From IMG/VR virus record IMGVR_UViG_3300029448_000444, positions 1 to 23,729 of that record: a DNA stretch of 23,729 nucleotides, one strand, 5' to 3'. The translations under genes and the position numbers were made by a program. The stretch comes from a virus. Positions 1 to 9,517 of the stretch are shown here, in pieces; position 1 is the first letter of the stretch, and every line of letters starts with the position of its first letter. The notes under the pieces were generated by a model. It saw only the letters and a program-made list of their open reading frames with translations. It had not been told where the DNA came from and did no database searches.

Positions 1-1317
1 GCTGCTATGCAAAACGCTGCTTTTAAACAAGCTGCTATGCAGGGTGGACCAGTCCCTCCTTCTACAGTAATAGAGGGAATAATTGCAAAGAACGCACAGG
101 CTGAGGTAGGCATTCCTACAGTAGCTGGAAATAATGTATCTAATCCTGCATTTATGCGAAGTGGTGGCATAGTTGCGTTTGCTAATGGGGGTATGCCCTT
201 TGTAGGCCCTCCTAGCAGAAGTGAGTTGGACGCTTTGAGCAAATATGGGGCTTTTCCATCTAAACCTGAATATGACGAAGAAGAAGAACTTAGAAAACAA
301 ATAGAAATGCGTATGGATGCACGGGAAGAGTTTCTCGGTGATGCTCCTAAAATGGATACATCTCCAGAGATAACTAGTAGGGACTTAGCTTTAGCTGGCT
401 TACAGGCAGCGTTTAGTATGGGGCAAGGGCCAAACTTTTTATCTAATGTTTTAGAAGGTGGTAAAGCAGGCGTTGCATCTTTAACTAAAACACCTCAAGA
501 CCGTGCAGCAGCCGAATTTAAAGCCAAGCAGACTGAATATTTAGCTAAGTCTGGCGCAGTTAATGAGGCACTAAAAACTGTAGGTAAGAGGGCAGATATA
601 CAACAAGAACAAGACTATAAAGCTGGGGAGAGTGTAAAGGATAGGGGTTTAAAAACTACATTAAGTGCGGATCAAATTAGATCAAACGAACTAATAGCTT
701 CTAAAAAACTATCGAATGCTCTTCAAATATCAAAAGGTCAAAATTTAACTAACAAGCAGGTAGCTAACATAAAAGCAAACGCAGCTCCCGAACTAGTAAA
801 AATAGCTAATAACTTAGGTATGAGTGGATTAAAACCTACCGACCCTGGCTACGCTAAAAAAGCCGCTGATTTTCTGCGTCAAGCTGCTGATCTTACAGGT
901 AAATTTTCTGCTGAAAAAGCAGCTAAGATAGGATTAATTAAAGAATCTGTAAAAGGTGCTAATAAGATTATGGAACAACAGTTTGGTATAGGTGGTTTAG
1001 GTAGGCATTTGCTCATGGCTTCTGCTGCGTATGACACCTTAACTGAAAAACAAAAAACTGACATTGATAATGCTATAGATAAATATAACGCCAAGCCTGA
1101 AAATAAAGACAATCAAATTAGCGCTAAAGGAGAACAAGGTGCCAGAGAAATGTTTGATAGAGTGTATCTAAAAGGGTTTAATGCGCTTCAAAGGAGTACG
1201 CTTGACTCCCTAGGCCTTACCTCAGAGCTAGTTAAAGAATTAATGGGTCCTTCAGGTAGTACTACGGTTGAGTCTGAAAGGGATTTTAACGATCTAAAAA
1301 AAGAGCCTGAAAAATAA
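1..1317 (+). CDS. Putative phage structural/internal virion protein, 5' truncated
   Basis: This is the C-terminal part of a rightward gene. The frame is open to the first base of the window, so the true start lies upstream and the ATG at 7 is only the first internal Met. About 438 residues are visible. Near the beginning is 'GGIVAFANGGMP', a Gly-rich segment I associate with structural proteins of marine podoviruses (from memory). The rest is mostly Ala/Lys/Glu-rich predicted helix, with an acidic patch (YDEEEELRK) near residues 90-97 and no enzyme motif or membrane segment. The stop TAA at 1315-1317 overlaps the ATG of the giant virion protein (TAATG), so the two are probably translationally coupled and used together in the particle. 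A virion role is inferred from context; no specific function can be assigned. Confidence 0.75.
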   Translation, partial: AAMQNAAFKQAAMQGGPVPPSTVIEGIIAKNAQAEVGIPTVAGNNVSNPAFMRSGGIVAFANGGMPFVGPPSRSELDALSKYGAFPSKPEYDEEEELRKQIEMRMDAREEFLGDAPKMDTSPEITSRDLALAGLQAAFSMGQGPNFLSNVLEGGKAGVASLTKTPQDRAAAEFKAKQTEYLAKSGAVNEALKTVGKRADIQQEQDYKAGESVKDRGLKTTLSADQIRSNELIASKKLSNALQISKGQNLTNKQVANIKANAAPELVKIANNLGMSGLKPTDPGYAKKAADFLRQAADLTGKFSAEKAAKIGLIKESVKGANKIMEQQFGIGGLGRHLLMASAAYDTLTEKQKTDIDNAIDKYNAKPENKDNQISAKGEQGAREMFDRVYLKGFNALQRSTLDSLGLTSELVKELMGPSGSTTVESERDFNDLKKEPEK

Positions 1318-4300
1318 TGCCTTATAGCGTAAAACTGCCTAACGGCACAATTATAAAGAACGTGCCTGATGATATGCCTGACCATGAGGTACGTGCGCGT
1401 ATATTATTAGAATATCCTGAACTAAGGACTGAAGATGATCCTGCCCCTCCTGACGCTCAACCTGTACCTACCTTTTCTGCTGAGGATGCTATTGATTCAG
1501 GGCTTGTGGATGAGCTTGGTAGTTTAGACCCCAATCGTGTTGAATCTACGCCAGAACCTGCAGCGGTAGTTAGTAGCGCTGTCGAAGATGAAATTGTTCC
1601 TAACGAACAAAAAAGCATTGTAGATAAAGCGCTTGATGCTTTACAAAACCCAATACCTACAATGTTTCCTGCATATAAGTTTATAACTGCAGATGAAGAA
1701 GCTAAAGATACGGCTGCTAAATTAGGGCTTGGTGCTACCACTACTACACTTTCATTATCTGATGCTTTTGGGGCGGATAATCAAATGTCTCAAATTATTA
1801 AAGGTGTTGAGCCGTATTTAGAAGGTATGCTTTCTGCAACACAAAAAAACAAAGACGCTAAAATACTTAAAATACTTAAAGATGCTGAAGACGCTGGGGT
1901 GAAAGAACAAGTTATAGCTGCTCTTAAAGCATTTCAAGTTGATCCAGGTGGCACTGTAACTCAAGCTCTAGGTTCTACAGTACCTTTTCTTGCTGGCATA
2001 GCTTTAGCAGGTGTGGCTGGTGTAGGCACTTCGGTCACTGCTACAGGTTTAGGACTTGCTTCGGGGTTTGGAATAGTTAAACGTTCTATATTTGATGGTG
2101 TAAAAAACAAGTTGCTAGAAACGGGTTACTCTGAAGAAGTTGCTACCAGACGCGCTAATGAGGCACAAAACTATGTTGGTAAAAACTTTGATTTAATTCT
2201 AGCTGGTGGAGGTCTAGGTGTTTTAGCGTCTCGCACAGGTTTAGAAAGTTCATTTATAAAAAGTCTTGCTAATGAATCTGTTACTAAAGGATTAGCTAAG
2301 AGGGTTGCTGCTAACGCACTAGCTGAAGGAGGTGTAGAGGCATTACAAGCAGGCGAAGAAAGATTAGCTGAAAACGTGGCTTTGAGACGAGAAGGCTTTG
2401 AAAACGTTCCTATGTTTAGAGGTGTAGCTGGCGCAGCTACATTTGAAGGTTTAGCAGGCGCAGGAGCAGGTGCCGTAGGAGAAGTAGCGTTACGCCCTAC
2501 GTCTGAAGAACAAATAAGACCGCCTAAAGAAGAGCCATCTTTTTTCTACGATCAAGAGTCTGGCGAAATCATTGATGTAGACGCTAGAGAAGTACCAGAT
2601 AGAGGAGGTGTAGACGATGTCAGTACAACAGATAGAGAGCAGTTTGATGAACCTGACACCAGAAGAGATAGACCTAGCGTTCCGCTACTTGGAAGACCGG
2701 AAGATGCAACCGTCAGTGCTGTCTCCGAAGTTGCAGAAGTTGACCCAACCGGAGTGGGACCTGTTAGCTCTGATGTTGACGAGTCTAGTGTTGGAGATGC
2801 AGGAAGCTACCCTCCATTAGGGAAAAGTGGCAATGATGCCGTTACATCGGATGGGAGGCCCGTCAACGAAGATATTAGGTTAAACAAGGTTGTAGACTCT
2901 GAAACTGGAGAATCTAAACCTTTTGAGTATACGTCTGACAATCATATAACAAAAGATGAGCAAGACAAATTTAATGATTTTGAATTAACTAACAAAATAG
3001 AAGACGATAAGATATTTTTAGACTTAGTAGAAAAAGGTACGTTGTATTCAATGATGGACACTGCAGAAGATACTGTTGATCTTAACGATAGTTTATTTGA
3101 AGACATAGCACGGTTAAACAAATTTCTAGCAACGGGTAACCCGAATAATGTTTTAGGTTACGACCAAAGAGTATTTCCAGAAAGTGCCCTAAGTGAATTA
3201 GAAATTATAGACAGAGCAAAGGCTATTGACAAAAGAATTAAAACTATTGACCCAGAGTATGACGCTGATAAGGAGAGTAATGAAGTTCTCGATGCTTTAG
3301 GCGAAGCTGGGGGAGTGTTTGAGAATAATCATATGATTATTAGGGAGGGGTACAACCTTTTAACTAATGACGCTTTTAAAAAATCTATGACCCCAAAGCG
3401 TTTAGTAGAGTTTCGTAATGATTTTGCAAAAGTTAAAACTTATTTAAGCCTTTTAACTTATTCATTACAAAGGGGTGTTCAAGATAAGGTGGGCCACGAT
3501 TATAAATTTTCAAAACAAAAACAAGATTTTGATTTCGATGTTGGTACCTTCAATAAATCCGCTGAAGCGGGGTTCATGTCGATGCTTGAATTGCGTCAAA
3601 AGCCTGAGAATATACGTAGGAAAGCTGAAGATTTTCAACGAGTGGTTGATAAATTTAGAAAAGACTATTTTACCCAGCCTGTTGATGTTGCAACAAATGA
3701 AATATTAGACGCTTTATCTTCATCAATGCAAGTTGGTGACACTGTTGAATTTAATTTAACTTTAGGTGGAGATGCTGAAACTGGAACCATAGTTGATGTT
3801 TCTGATAAAACCTATTCTGTTAGACCTAAAGGCGCAGCAAAAAATGTTTCGTATAAGCTGCCTAAAGAACTTGTTACTTTAGTTAAATCTAAAACTAAAC
3901 CTATAAACCTAGCCAATGTATTAAGTTCTTCTGATGGTATGAAGGGTGGAAAAAAGGTAACTATTCAAGCTAGTGCTAATACTGAAAGATTGTTTCAGAT
4001 GGACAAGGCGCATGCTTATGCAAGCACACTGCAAAGCACTATAACAAAAGAAACATTGCAAAATTCATTAGACGCTATAAAAGCAGCTCAAGACTTAAAT
4101 ATAATAAAAGAAGGTAAATATACTGTAACTTTTGATGCTCTTAATAACACCATAACTATTGAAGATAATGGTATAGGTATGGCTCCTCAAACACTACAAG
4201 AGTCTCTTTTATCAATGGCGGGTTCTGATAAAACTGGAACTAAAGGGGCTAGTGGTGGTTTTGGTATAGCTAAGACAGGTATTTTTGGTAGTGCTGAAAA

Positions 4301-7300
4301 CTTTAGTGTTATTACTACAAATACTGCTGAGAAAAAACGTGACGCTAAAGGTAATTTAGTTTTAGATGAAGATGGTGAGGCTATATTAGTGCCTTTAGCT
4401 ATACCTGTCCGTACGTATTTAATAGAGGCTAATCCTCTTGACGCTATAGGCAGACAATTACCTATTGAAACTGTTGTATTTGATGAAGGTGTTGACACTT
4501 ATTACGGTAAAGACACGCCTATCAAACCCTCTGACACAGGCACTAAGATTATTTTAAAAATGCCTGCAGAGTTAGAAACTGCAGAGGGTTCCGGTAATTT
4601 CCAACAACCTTCAGATGCGGTCGTTAACGATTCTGTAAGAGTTCCAGATGCTTTCACAAAAACATTTATAGGAAATGTTGAAGTTAAAATTGCAGCCATA
4701 AAAAAGGATGGAACTCCGGCTAATGACTCTCCTAAAATAATACCAATAGGATCTAACTTTCCATTAGATAAGTTTAGAAAACCTATACCTGTTACTTTTT
4801 CCTGGGGTAAAGCTGATATTTATATTGGCAAAGAAAAATCAAAACTAAATTATCCAGCCCATGAGGTTTTATCTAATGGGTCTTCTCAGTTTACAGTTGA
4901 TTTAAAATACGATAAAAGGCATATGCACTATGAAGTAATAATGGATATAAAACCAAAACATAAACCCGGATTGCCGGGTAAGTTATATCCATTTAATCGT
5001 CAAAGAGAGGCTTTTGTTCCATCCATAGAACCCGACATAAAGGCTATGAACGCTTTTATACTTAGGTTTTTTATCTTTGATTTAATGTCGGAAAAAAGAC
5101 AACAGTGGTCGAACGTACAAGTATTACCAAACACATCTTCAGAGGCATCCGATCTTAAAACAGATGACACTATAACCATAGATGGTAAAGTCACTGAAAT
5201 AAAGGCTAAACCTGCTATATCTACAACAAAGCCTTTTGATAAAGACGCAAAAGTCACTTCTACTACTAGACGTGCAAAGCCTGTAGATGAAACTACTGAA
5301 GACAGTACTGACTTAGAACTTTTTGATCCCACACCTATACGCATGCCAGATGCTATAAAAATTGACGAGGGTTCTGTGTATGATGCTGGTGAACGCGATA
5401 GCTCAGGTAAAAGACGGCTTATTATTTCAAAAAACCAAGTTAGGGCTACTTTTGAAACTTCAGAAGACGCTCCTAGTGCTGATAAAATACCAGATGTAAG
5501 TTATGAGAATATGTCTTATAACGCTCCTATGTTTATAAATAACACTAATTTAATAATAAAACCGGATGCCCCCATTCAAGAACTGTTTGCTGATATAGGA
5601 AGTGTTTTTTTAAGACTTAGAGATTATACTTATAAAAATAGAAACCGCTTTAAAAAGCAAGACTTTAGTAATTACCAACTTGCACAATTGGGTCCTATAG
5701 GTACTGACCAATTGTTCACAAAAATAGAAACGCCTGAAGACGTGTATTACGTAGGTGTTGGTATAGATAGGAGCTATGCTGGCGTTAATGCTGTGTATCC
5801 TTACAAAGCTATGCTAGTCAATCCTTTGATGGTATTAGATCCAGCAATATCTAAAAACAATGTGATGGCTCTAGCAGATACTACGCTTGACACTATGATA
5901 CATGAAATAGCTCATGTGCCACACAGGAACCACGATACAGGGTTTTATACTTTGTATACAGCAATTCGTAATGCTTTGGTGGCAGACGGTTTACTTGACA
6001 CAGTAATGAATGATTTAGTAATAGCTTTTTCTAAACACGGAAAAGAATACACAAAGCTACGAAATCAATTTAACGAAAAGGGTGAAGATGGCAAATATAA
6101 GACATTTAATCGCGAAAAATCTCTTGCAGATTTTACAGGCGCACAAGCCGCAGGACCAACTGATAGTGATAAGGGCGATACTGGCAAACCGAAGAAACCT
6201 GGCGATCTCGGAAAAAAGTCGGGAAGGTCTAAAGCATTTGCAACCGTTTTTGGACCTCGTAGAAAAAGTAAAGACTCCGGAAGAACTGAAAAAAGTCCTG
6301 ATGACGTTAATAAACAACAGCAAGCCTATGCTAAACGCAGAAGGCAGTCCCAAGCTAAAAGAAACGCAATCTATGAGGCAATAAACAAAGACTCTGACAA
6401 ACAAAAGCCTTTAGGCGTTAGAACTTCGGGTAAAGCAGTATTATCTAAATTAAAAGACGCTATATTAAATCCAAGAGATATAACTTTACCTTCTAAAACA
6501 CGTAAAGGTCTTTACTCGTTATTAACTCCTAGGCAACTACAAGAAATTGTAGAATCCACCCGCGTGTTAGTTGGGGATAGCCCAATGCCTCAAAGTCTAG
6601 GCTTCTTAAAAAGCGCAATAAGTATAGTAGCTAACACCGTGCCAGACATGCGTTTAAAAATTATAAAAGAAGCTGAACCCGCGTATGATTTTTTAAGTAA
6701 ACTAACCGCAGATGAAGTGTATGCTTTAGGTAAAGTGGCTGTCAAAGCTACTACAGTAAATATAGATCCAGCTACGACTATGGGAGCTAAGATGGACCCA
6801 ACGTTAGCTGCTGAATATGCGGCACTTCCAAAAACAGCTAAAAAAGCCTATATAGCTATGAGGCGGTTTATGGAGTTGCAAATAAAAGGCCTTAAAAGGG
6901 ATATGATATATGTAGCTACTAGACATATGAAAGCTGACACTGAAGAAGAACGTGAGCTACTAAAAACCATAGTTAAAAAAATAGAGGCTATATTTAAAGA
7001 CCTCGACAAGTATAAACCCTTCTTTCCTTTAACAAGGTTTGGTACTTACTGGGTGCAAATAGGCGCAAATGAGGATACCGATAAAATATTTAGAGTGTTT
7101 GAAAGAGAGTCTGAACAAAAACGATATATTAAAGAATATAGAGAAGATTTTGTAAAAGAAACTGGACAAGATCCTAATAGTATAACTATGGATACAGGCA
7201 CTAGTTTTATAAAAGAAATTCTTGGCGACCCTAAGAAAAATCCCTCTTTACTTTTACAAACTTTAGAAGGTGCTATAGATGGTATTTTAGATAACCCTAA

Positions 7301-9515
7301 ATTTAAAGAAGGGACTATGGCTGGTGAAGCTCTTACTGACCAATTGCGTAAAGATTTAAAAGAAAGAATATTAGAACTTCAATATCTAATAGCGCCTGTA
7401 GGCAGTTTAAAAAGAAATATGCTGCATAGAGAAAAGATTTTAGGTGCCAGCACCGATATAACAAGAGTGTTTAGTGATTTTGTTTTACGAGTTGCTTATC
7501 AAAGATCTAGGTTAAGACATTCTCCAGATTATTACGAAAATTTAGGTAATGCTACTAGGGAAATATCTGAAAGAATAGCTCCTACATTATCTATTACCGC
7601 CCCAAGGCCGGGCGCTCCTACAGGGGTTGCAACACCCTCCCTACAAAAAAATATACTTTCTGAGATATTGGATGAGCTTGTCTCACGTACTGACCATCTA
7701 CTTAGTGTACGCCCTGCTGGTTTGATTGACACCGCAGTAAATGCAGTTACCAATACAGCTTTTTATTGGTATCTAACAGCCCCAGGCTCTGCTTTAGTTA
7801 ATTATTACGGAGGTATGTCGATAGCGCTTCCAACCATAGGTGCCGAGTTTGGTGCAATTCGAGCTGCCGCTAAACTTATAGAACATTCAGCTCGTATGAT
7901 GAGTCCTAATTTATACATAGTTAAAGGGTTAGAGAACGATAAAGATGGAATACCAATACCTATGTTAGCTATGAATGTAAAAGCCCCATTTGATGAATAT
8001 ACAAAAACTTTAAAGCCTATATTACAACGTGTTGTAACAGACATGCGAACAGATTTAGATACTTCTTTTTCTTATGATGTTGCTAATCTTGCCGAAAAAC
8101 CCATAGAGTTGTTTCAATCTGTATCACAACAGGGGCTTCGTATAGTTGCATCTTTATTCCATAATTCAGAAAAATTTGCTAGAACCGCCACGGCATTAGC
8201 TGCTTTTGAGTTAGCGTATGAAGCTAAAGTTATAGAGTTAGAAGGTAAAGAACGGTTTTTAGAACTAGAAAAAGACGGTATGACGCACGAAACTGCATAT
8301 GAATATGCTTTAGGTAAAGCTCGTGATATGAGTTATAGGTCTTTAGGGGATTACACTAGAGCGTCTAAAGCGCCTATTTTTGCTTCGCCTGGGGGTAGGC
8401 TTATAACCCAATTTAAACAATATGCTCTAGTACAGACTTTTAACCAATTAAAAGATTTTAAAACATCCATGGGGTTTATTACAGGTATGACTCCTGATAG
8501 TTTAAAAGTAGAGCTACGAAAAGCTGGATACCCTGAAGAATTTATTGAAAAGCAAGCTACAGAATATAACGTAACTGTATTAAAAAAAGAAGCTAACTTA
8601 GCTAGAAAACGTTTTATGCTTACAAATGTTATGGCAGTGCTTGTTGCAGGAGGTGTCGGCACTCCTTTCTACACCATACTAACTGGATTATTAGTAGCTC
8701 TTGGTATTGTAGATCAAGATATTGAAGATGATGATGAAGAAGAAATGCTCACTGATGTGGACACCTATCTCTTTGAGGCTTTAGAACGTGCAGTGGGTAA
8801 AGAACCTGCTACTATTCTTATGAGAGGCTTATTAGAGTATGCAGGTCTAGGGGTGTCCGATAGATTAAATTTAGACCCAGCTAAAATGTGGTTCTCAACC
8901 CCAGCCCCTAAAGATACATTAGAGGACACTTTTGTTGAAACATTAATTCATAACTTAGGTCCCGGTCTGTCTTTAGTGTTAGGAGGGCTTAAGGGTGCTG
9001 ACTTATTTTTAAAAGAGGGGCTTACGTTTAGGGCCATAGAAGCAACGGCTCCGGCCCCTGTAAGAAGTATACTTATGGCTTTTAGGCAAGCGGACGAAGG
9101 TGTAAAAGTTGGTGGTCCAACAGGAACTGTTTTGTTGCCTGCTAATGATTTAGACCGTCTTGACTTCATATTGAGAGTGCTTGGTGTACAGCCTACAAAA
9201 GTAGCAGCGGCTCAAAGGCGGAAATTTGTCTTAAATAAACTTTCTAGGAAGATTATGCGTAGGCGTTCTATACTTTTAATAAAACACAATCTTAATTTGT
9301 TTAATAATAGAGGTTTAGTTGAAGAACAAGATATCTTGGATGAAATAAAAGCCTACAACATAAAATTCCCAGGCTATGAGATAGGGGCTGACGATTTGCT
9401 CCGTTCCAGAAACGCTGTTGCAAAACGTTTAGAAGAGTCTTTAGGGACTATGGGTTTGAAAAAAGAAACAATTCCTTTTATTAGAGCAAGACAAATTGGT
9501 GGAGAACCTAAGTAA
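1317..9515 (+). CDS. Giant multidomain virion protein (2732 aa) with GHKL ATPase and HExxH zincin modules
   Basis: One unbroken 2732-residue frame, about a third of the window. Visible parts in order: an N-terminal motif 'MPYSVKLPNGTIIKN' seen in phage internal proteins; a Gly/Ala-rich hydrophobic stretch (about 218-255) and an ejection-protein-like helical segment to about 385; an acidic disordered linker (about 390-520); helices; a small beta-barrel-like segment (about 804-860). Next is a GHKL ATPase core with N box E912/N916/D919-A920, 'DNGIGM' (D950, G952, G954) and a Gly-rich lid (G977-G983). A zincin motif HEIAHVPHRNHD follows (H1529, E1530, H1533, H1539). A basic disordered linker (about 1590-1690) leads to a long helical C-terminal third resembling large-polyvalent-protein domain LPD38, with hydrophobic stretches near 2142-2180 and 2434-2463. 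It is probably an internal or ejected protein; activity of either enzyme module is inference. Confidence 0.85.
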   Translation: MPYSVKLPNGTIIKNVPDDMPDHEVRARILLEYPELRTEDDPAPPDAQPVPTFSAEDAIDSGLVDELGSLDPNRVESTPEPAAVVSSAVEDEIVPNEQKSIVDKALDALQNPIPTMFPAYKFITADEEAKDTAAKLGLGATTTTLSLSDAFGADNQMSQIIKGVEPYLEGMLSATQKNKDAKILKILKDAEDAGVKEQVIAALKAFQVDPGGTVTQALGSTVPFLAGIALAGVAGVGTSVTATGLGLASGFGIVKRSIFDGVKNKLLETGYSEEVATRRANEAQNYVGKNFDLILAGGGLGVLASRTGLESSFIKSLANESVTKGLAKRVAANALAEGGVEALQAGEERLAENVALRREGFENVPMFRGVAGAATFEGLAGAGAGAVGEVALRPTSEEQIRPPKEEPSFFYDQESGEIIDVDAREVPDRGGVDDVSTTDREQFDEPDTRRDRPSVPLLGRPEDATVSAVSEVAEVDPTGVGPVSSDVDESSVGDAGSYPPLGKSGNDAVTSDGRPVNEDIRLNKVVDSETGESKPFEYTSDNHITKDEQDKFNDFELTNKIEDDKIFLDLVEKGTLYSMMDTAEDTVDLNDSLFEDIARLNKFLATGNPNNVLGYDQRVFPESALSELEIIDRAKAIDKRIKTIDPEYDADKESNEVLDALGEAGGVFENNHMIIREGYNLLTNDAFKKSMTPKRLVEFRNDFAKVKTYLSLLTYSLQRGVQDKVGHDYKFSKQKQDFDFDVGTFNKSAEAGFMSMLELRQKPENIRRKAEDFQRVVDKFRKDYFTQPVDVATNEILDALSSSMQVGDTVEFNLTLGGDAETGTIVDVSDKTYSVRPKGAAKNVSYKLPKELVTLVKSKTKPINLANVLSSSDGMKGGKKVTIQASANTERLFQMDKAHAYASTLQSTITKETLQNSLDAIKAAQDLNIIKEGKYTVTFDALNNTITIEDNGIGMAPQTLQESLLSMAGSDKTGTKGASGGFGIAKTGIFGSAENFSVITTNTAEKKRDAKGNLVLDEDGEAILVPLAIPVRTYLIEANPLDAIGRQLPIETVVFDEGVDTYYGKDTPIKPSDTGTKIILKMPAELETAEGSGNFQQPSDAVVNDSVRVPDAFTKTFIGNVEVKIAAIKKDGTPANDSPKIIPIGSNFPLDKFRKPIPVTFSWGKADIYIGKEKSKLNYPAHEVLSNGSSQFTVDLKYDKRHMHYEVIMDIKPKHKPGLPGKLYPFNRQREAFVPSIEPDIKAMNAFILRFFIFDLMSEKRQQWSNVQVLPNTSSEASDLKTDDTITIDGKVTEIKAKPAISTTKPFDKDAKVTSTTRRAKPVDETTEDSTDLELFDPTPIRMPDAIKIDEGSVYDAGERDSSGKRRLIISKNQVRATFETSEDAPSADKIPDVSYENMSYNAPMFINNTNLIIKPDAPIQELFADIGSVFLRLRDYTYKNRNRFKKQDFSNYQLAQLGPIGTDQLFTKIETPEDVYYVGVGIDRSYAGVNAVYPYKAMLVNPLMVLDPAISKNNVMALADTTLDTMIHEIAHVPHRNHDTGFYTLYTAIRNALVADGLLDTVMNDLVIAFSKHGKEYTKLRNQFNEKGEDGKYKTFNREKSLADFTGAQAAGPTDSDKGDTGKPKKPGDLGKKSGRSKAFATVFGPRRKSKDSGRTEKSPDDVNKQQQAYAKRRRQSQAKRNAIYEAINKDSDKQKPLGVRTSGKAVLSKLKDAILNPRDITLPSKTRKGLYSLLTPRQLQEIVESTRVLVGDSPMPQSLGFLKSAISIVANTVPDMRLKIIKEAEPAYDFLSKLTADEVYALGKVAVKATTVNIDPATTMGAKMDPTLAAEYAALPKTAKKAYIAMRRFMELQIKGLKRDMIYVATRHMKADTEEERELLKTIVKKIEAIFKDLDKYKPFFPLTRFGTYWVQIGANEDTDKIFRVFERESEQKRYIKEYREDFVKETGQDPNSITMDTGTSFIKEILGDPKKNPSLLLQTLEGAIDGILDNPKFKEGTMAGEALTDQLRKDLKERILELQYLIAPVGSLKRNMLHREKILGASTDITRVFSDFVLRVAYQRSRLRHSPDYYENLGNATREISERIAPTLSITAPRPGAPTGVATPSLQKNILSEILDELVSRTDHLLSVRPAGLIDTAVNAVTNTAFYWYLTAPGSALVNYYGGMSIALPTIGAEFGAIRAAAKLIEHSARMMSPNLYIVKGLENDKDGIPIPMLAMNVKAPFDEYTKTLKPILQRVVTDMRTDLDTSFSYDVANLAEKPIELFQSVSQQGLRIVASLFHNSEKFARTATALAAFELAYEAKVIELEGKERFLELEKDGMTHETAYEYALGKARDMSYRSLGDYTRASKAPIFASPGGRLITQFKQYALVQTFNQLKDFKTSMGFITGMTPDSLKVELRKAGYPEEFIEKQATEYNVTVLKKEANLARKRFMLTNVMAVLVAGGVGTPFYTILTGLLVALGIVDQDIEDDDEEEMLTDVDTYLFEALERAVGKEPATILMRGLLEYAGLGVSDRLNLDPAKMWFSTPAPKDTLEDTFVETLIHNLGPGLSLVLGGLKGADLFLKEGLTFRAIEATAPAPVRSILMAFRQADEGVKVGGPTGTVLLPANDLDRLDFILRVLGVQPTKVAAAQRRKFVLNKLSRKIMRRRSILLIKHNLNLFNNRGLVEEQDILDEIKAYNIKFPGYEIGADDLLRSRNAVAKRLEESLGTMGLKKETIPFIRARQIGGEPK
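2603..2610 (+). promoter_or_regulatory. Perfect Shine-Dalgarno for the embedded ORF at 2617
   Basis: AGGAGGTG is a full 8-base match to the 3' end of bacterial 16S rRNA. It lies 6 bases upstream of the ATG at 2617, ideal spacing, and sits inside the coding region of the giant virion protein, where it has no role for that frame. It is the best ribosome-binding site I found in the window and is the main reason to take the embedded ORF seriously. Confidence 0.6.
2617..2820 (+). CDS. Candidate overprinted gene, 67 aa, inside the giant virion gene (+1 frame)
   Basis: An ATG-to-TAG frame of 67 residues lies within the giant virion gene, shifted by +1. The product is compact and helical with a plausible amphipathic pattern: 'LTPEEIDLAFRYLEDRK' then 'QPEWDLLALMLTSLVLE'. 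It has two Pro-marked helix starts, a Trp and no low-complexity stretch. In the giant frame the same bases encode an acidic, Ser/Asp/Val-rich disordered linker (about residues 434-502). I count 102 G+C in 204 bases (50%) here, against 18 in 60 in the nearby stretch 3001-3060. A perfect Shine-Dalgarno precedes it. I do not recognise a function. It could be a small structural or assembly protein, or an older gene over which the giant frame was later extended. A chance ORF is less likely but not excluded. Confidence 0.5.
   Translation: MSVQQIESSLMNLTPEEIDLAFRYLEDRKMQPSVLSPKLQKLTQPEWDLLALMLTSLVLEMQEATLH
6088..6384 (+). CDS. Candidate overprinted gene, 98 aa, inside the giant virion gene (+1 frame)
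   Basis: A second +1-frame ORF inside the giant virion gene. ATG at 6088 is chosen because AAAAGGG (6076-6082) ends five bases before it; a GTG at 6082 in the same frame is possible but overlaps this site. The 98-residue product is predicted helical with regular Leu/Ile spacing ('LIAKNLLQILQAH', 'LQPFLDLVEKVKTPEELKK', 'VLMTLINN') and no Cys. The giant frame here encodes a Lys/Gly/Ser/Asp-rich disordered linker (about residues 1591-1690) with no apparent fold. I count 127 G+C in 297 bases (43%). No family is recognised. The shared pattern with the ORF at 2617 (same relative frame, disordered host linker, Shine-Dalgarno) supports a real gene, though less strongly because the ribosome site is weaker. 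Confidence 0.4.
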   Translation: MANIRHLIAKNLLQILQAHKPQDQLIVIRAILANRRNLAISEKSREGLKHLQPFLDLVEKVKTPEELKKVLMTLINNSKPMLNAEGSPKLKETQSMRQ

Positions 9516-9517
9516 AT

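Noticed and set aside
3475-3708. 77-residue ORF in another frame of the giant gene
   Set aside because: It has no convincing ribosome site, is rich in Ile/Lys/Asn as expected from AT-rich sequence, and overlaps an ordered helical part of the giant protein.
6057-6404. 115-residue minus-strand ORF opposite the zincin/linker region
   Set aside because: It is antisense to well-supported coding sequence, Phe/Ser/Cys-rich as is usual for shadow frames, and has no ribosome site or operon partner.
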